A stretch of DNA of 16,339 nucleotides, taken from positions 1 to 16,339 of the forward strand of contig JAFSZW010000347.1 of assembly GCA_017458865.1 (NCBI GenBank), given 5' to 3'. Below, piece by piece: positions 14,420-16,339 of the stretch. Origin of the DNA: Clostridia bacterium (lineage in GTDB: Bacteria > Bacillota > Clostridia > Christensenellales > Aristaeellaceae). How positions within the stretch are numbered: the stretch's first letter is position 1; the number at the start of each line of letters is the position of its first letter. The notes under the pieces are model-generated. The model was not told where the DNA came from. It saw nothing but the letters and a program-made list of their open reading frames with translations, and made no database searches. The position numbers were made by a program, and so were the translations under genes.

Positions 14420-15055
14420 TCACCTCCCCTTCCGCTTATAGCCGCAGTCACAGTACGGCCCGCCGGAGGCCAGGGTGTATTCCCGGACAAAATCAGTAAC
14501 ACCACCTGCATCACTCATGGCATAGTCCAGCCGGCACATGGCAGGCACATACTCAAACAGTCCCAGTTCCCTCATCAGCTCACAGATGCCGCAATGGGAG
14601 AACCGTGCCTCGTAACCGCTGCCGTCCGGATAGGGCAGATACTCCATGTTCCAGGAATAGGGGTTCCGGTCAGCGGACCGCATCGCAGCCGTCGCCTTCA
14701 TCCCTTTGATATCCCCCGGACCGAACTTCTTTCTGCCGCTCATCCGGCAGAACCAGCGCATCGGGCCGATCATCATGGCATCATGATAATACCGTGTCAC
14801 CTGCTCCACGGCGGGCCTTTCCGGCAGATTCAGCAGGAATCCGGCCAGCATGGCGCAGCTGATGATGTTCATCCTAAACCGGTCACCCTTTTCAAAGCCC
14901 GGAAGCTTTGCGATGATCTCCCTGTAGCTGCTGTTGGCCTTCATTGTGATCTGCTTTGCAAGTGCCGGCTCAATGCCGAAGGCGTCCACAAGTCTTCCCT
15001 GAAACGACCGTCGGAACAGCAGCCACATACCAAATGGCATCCCTGCGTACTTCAT
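14420..15055 (-). CDS. ATC hydrolase-like protein, copy 2
   Basis: 211 residues. The core reads RFSHCGICELMRELG, VPAMCRLDYAMSD and GGPYCDCGYKRKG, giving Cys155, Cys174, Asp177 and Cys202. This is the pattern of L-2-amino-thiazoline-4-carboxylic acid hydrolase family proteins. The C-terminal tail has CDC where copies 1, 4 and 5 have CDF. The N-terminus (PFGMWLLFRRSFQGRL) is mildly hydrophobic but too short and charged for a signal peptide. Residues about 60-100 form a helical region (IISCAMLAGFLLNL). The start at 15055 is supported by GGAGGGG five bases upstream. It lies 24 bases after the methyltransferase and 6 bases before the HSL-type hydrolase, so co-transcription is nearly certain. Exact reaction unknown. 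Confidence 0.8.
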   Translation of the reverse strand: MKYAGMPFGMWLLFRRSFQGRLVDAFGIEPALAKQITMKANSSYREIIAKLPGFEKGDRFRMNIISCAMLAGFLLNLPERPAVEQVTRYYHDAMMIGPMRWFCRMSGRKKFGPGDIKGMKATAAMRSADRNPYSWNMEYLPYPDGSGYEARFSHCGICELMRELGLFEYVPAMCRLDYAMSDAGGVTDFVREYTLASGGPYCDCGYKRKGR

Positions 15056-15079
15056 AGTTGCCCCTCCGCATATGCCCCA

Positions 15080-15703
15080 TTACTTTTGTGCCAGCATGGT
15101 AATCCAGGGGTTTGACTCATGATGCCTGCACGACACTTCTGTAAAACCTGCAGCTTTCAGCGCAGCCTCAAGCTGCTCTGCCGTGTAGCACTTCATTCCG
15201 TCAATGATCTTCTCAAACTTCTTGCCCGTCTGATCTATGCCGTCCGATTCATTGCAGATCAGGAAAAAGCCGCCCGGTTTCAAAATGTTTGCCACCTGGC
15301 CAAAGCACTTTTCAAGTCCTGGCCAGAAATACACGGTTTCAAAAGCGGTGGCCAGATCAAAGGCCTCTGCCGGTAGCCTCAGCGCAGACACATCTCCCTG
15401 CTGCACGGTGCAGCGGCCCGATGAAATCATCTGCTGATTATATGCCGTCGCTTTCTCTACGGACAGCGGCGAATAATCTATGGCAGTCACATGGGCTGTG
15501 GGATACCGTTTCAGGAGTTCTCCCGCATTCCGCCCCGCGCCGCAGCCCAGGTCGACCGCTTTCTGCGGAACGAGGGGCGGCAGATACGACATTCCCCAGT
15601 CCGCCATCCTGGCATGTCCCGAGTTCATCCCACTCAGCATCATCTTGCCAAGAAAGCCCTCCGGCTTCCTTGTCTGGCTTACAAAATCCTTAAAGAGTCC
15701 CAT
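15080..15703 (-). CDS. Class I SAM-dependent methyltransferase
   Basis: 207 residues with the Rossmann-type methyltransferase motifs in order: motif I VDLGCGAG (50-57), the acidic end of strand 2 AIDYSPLSVEKA (74-85, Asp76 binding the SAM ribose), GDVSALRLP (103-111), FDLATAFETVYFWP (115-128) and the post-III LKPGGFFLI (141-149). This is the UbiE/BioC-like small-molecule methyltransferase type; the acceptor (O, N or C) cannot be told. I set the start at 15703, where AAAGGAG lies eight bases upstream; a TTG six codons earlier is in frame but overlaps the stop of copy 1 and would place the ribosome site inside the gene. It sits between copies 1 and 2 and probably modifies the same molecule that they act on. 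Confidence 0.9.
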   Translation of the reverse strand: MGLFKDFVSQTRKPEGFLGKMMLSGMNSGHARMADWGMSYLPPLVPQKAVDLGCGAGRNAGELLKRYPTAHVTAIDYSPLSVEKATAYNQQMISSGRCTVQQGDVSALRLPAEAFDLATAFETVYFWPGLEKCFGQVANILKPGGFFLICNESDGIDQTGKKFEKIIDGMKCYTAEQLEAALKAAGFTEVSCRHHESNPWITMLAQK

Positions 15704-15717
15704 CTGCTCTGCTCCTT

Positions 15718-16339
15718 TCAAATGCTCTTACTGCGCTGCCAGCCGTTTCCTGCGTCAGTCTCATGTCTGATAAAATCAAAATCGCAGCAGTCGCCGCCCT
15801 GACAGAGGGTTTTGGTCCGCCTGAAATCCGTATAGGGCAGGCTGCCGAAATTGATCACGTCCGAATGACAGAACATGGCGCCCAGCTTCATGAGATCCCG
15901 TTTATGGAAGATATGCCAGTACAGGCACTCGTTGCATTCAAAGTGAAAGCGGTCCCTGGGGTCATCCAGATGCCAGGTATAATGCCAGCCCGCACCGGAG
16001 CCGTGACGGAATCCAAAGGGCAGGATCTTTTTCATGAGCGGCAGGAAAAAGGACAGCCGTGCCATCTTCTGATACGTTTTCGGCGTCAGCGCGCCCCACA
16101 TGGATTCAGAGATGATCCTGTAGGTTTCCGGCTCACTCTTTCCATGCTGCTGCAGAACCTCATACAGCGCAATGGTGGTCAGAATCTGGGCGAGATGCTT
16201 GTAGTTTCCCGCATCGCACCATTGCTTTTCCTCCTCAAGCAGCACCCGCATCCGGGCGTAGACGTCCTGCCTGATCTCCTCCGGCAGTGTACTGAACAGC
16301 TTCTTATACCGGCTGGTCGCTACCAGATTTTCAGGTACA
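15718..16339 (-). CDS. ATC hydrolase-like protein, copy 1 (5' end outside the window)
   Basis: The frame is open to the right edge: 29 codons lie before the first visible ATG (16251), including family-like YKKLFSTLPEEIRQDVYARM, so the gene starts beyond 16339. The visible 206 residues include the core ECNECLYWHIFHKRD, MKLGAMFCHSDVINFG, FRRTKTL and GGDCCDFDF. Counting from the ATG at 16251, the signature is Cys109, Cys128, Asp131 and Cys156. The central part has an aromatic-rich stretch (WHYTWHLDD). A short tail (HETDAGNGWQRSKSI) extends past the core. Its stop overlaps the region holding the ribosome site of the methyltransferase, 14 bases before that gene, so they form one unit. The reaction is unknown; family assignment rests on the signature and C-terminal motifs. 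Confidence 0.78.
   Translation of the reverse strand, partial: VPENLVATSRYKKLFSTLPEEIRQDVYARMRVLLEEEKQWCDAGNYKHLAQILTTIALYEVLQQHGKSEPETYRIISESMWGALTPKTYQKMARLSFFLPLMKKILPFGFRHGSGAGWHYTWHLDDPRDRFHFECNECLYWHIFHKRDLMKLGAMFCHSDVINFGSLPYTDFRRTKTLCQGGDCCDFDFIRHETDAGNGWQRSKSI

Overview
The window looks like a chromosomal segment of an anaerobic Firmicute of the class Clostridia (Lachnospiraceae or a relative is my best guess). The evidence is near-perfect AGGAGG-type ribosome sites before most genes, sigma-A type promoters, a Gram-positive type exported flavoprotein reductase with two FMN-binding domains, and a gene family (L-2-amino-thiazoline-4-carboxylic acid hydrolase-like, 'ATC hydrolase-like') that I associate with gut and rumen Clostridia. 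No insertion sequence, tRNA, rRNA, CRISPR array or phage gene was seen.

Left half (1-6.6 kb), catabolic or respiratory genes: the 3' end of an unrecognised gene (2-223, +), a bidirectional terminator (about 301-336), a type B carboxylesterase (474-2048, -), a large exported flavoprotein of the fumarate reductase/flavocytochrome c family (2656-5121, -), and a divergently transcribed secreted alpha/beta hydrolase (5631-6602, +). Each of the three complete genes has its own promoter candidate and dyad-type regulatory site. A possible joint role is cleavage of ester-linked compounds followed by use of a released unsaturated acid as an electron acceptor. This is inference only.

Middle (6.6-7.2 kb): about 610 bases with no convincing gene. 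It holds one terminator for the secreted hydrolase, two tandem hairpins reading as minus-strand terminators, and a possible structured element.

Right half (7.2-16.3 kb): one long minus-strand gene train read from right to left and entering from beyond the window. In order of transcription: ATC hydrolase-like copy 1 (5' end outside the window), SAM methyltransferase, copy 2, HSL-type alpha/beta hydrolase, copy 3, four-helix membrane protein m1, a second alpha/beta hydrolase, membrane proteins m2, m3 and m4, copy 4, copy 5 (interrupted by an in-frame TAA), and an Sfp-type 4'-phosphopantetheinyl transferase. Many junctions are tight (ATGA overlap, 6-24 base gaps), but gaps of 140-275 bases suggest several transcription units.

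The most interesting content is this train. Five diverged ATC hydrolase-like proteins keep an almost invariant C-x18-C-x2-D-x24-C spacing, and four small membrane proteins share a D-x4-D motif in their third helix. Together with two hydrolases, a methyltransferase and a phosphopantetheinyl transferase, this resembles the tailoring and export end of an undescribed carrier-protein-dependent biosynthetic or lipid-modifying system whose core would lie beyond base 16339. No carrier protein, synthase or transporter of known type is in the window, so the product cannot be named.
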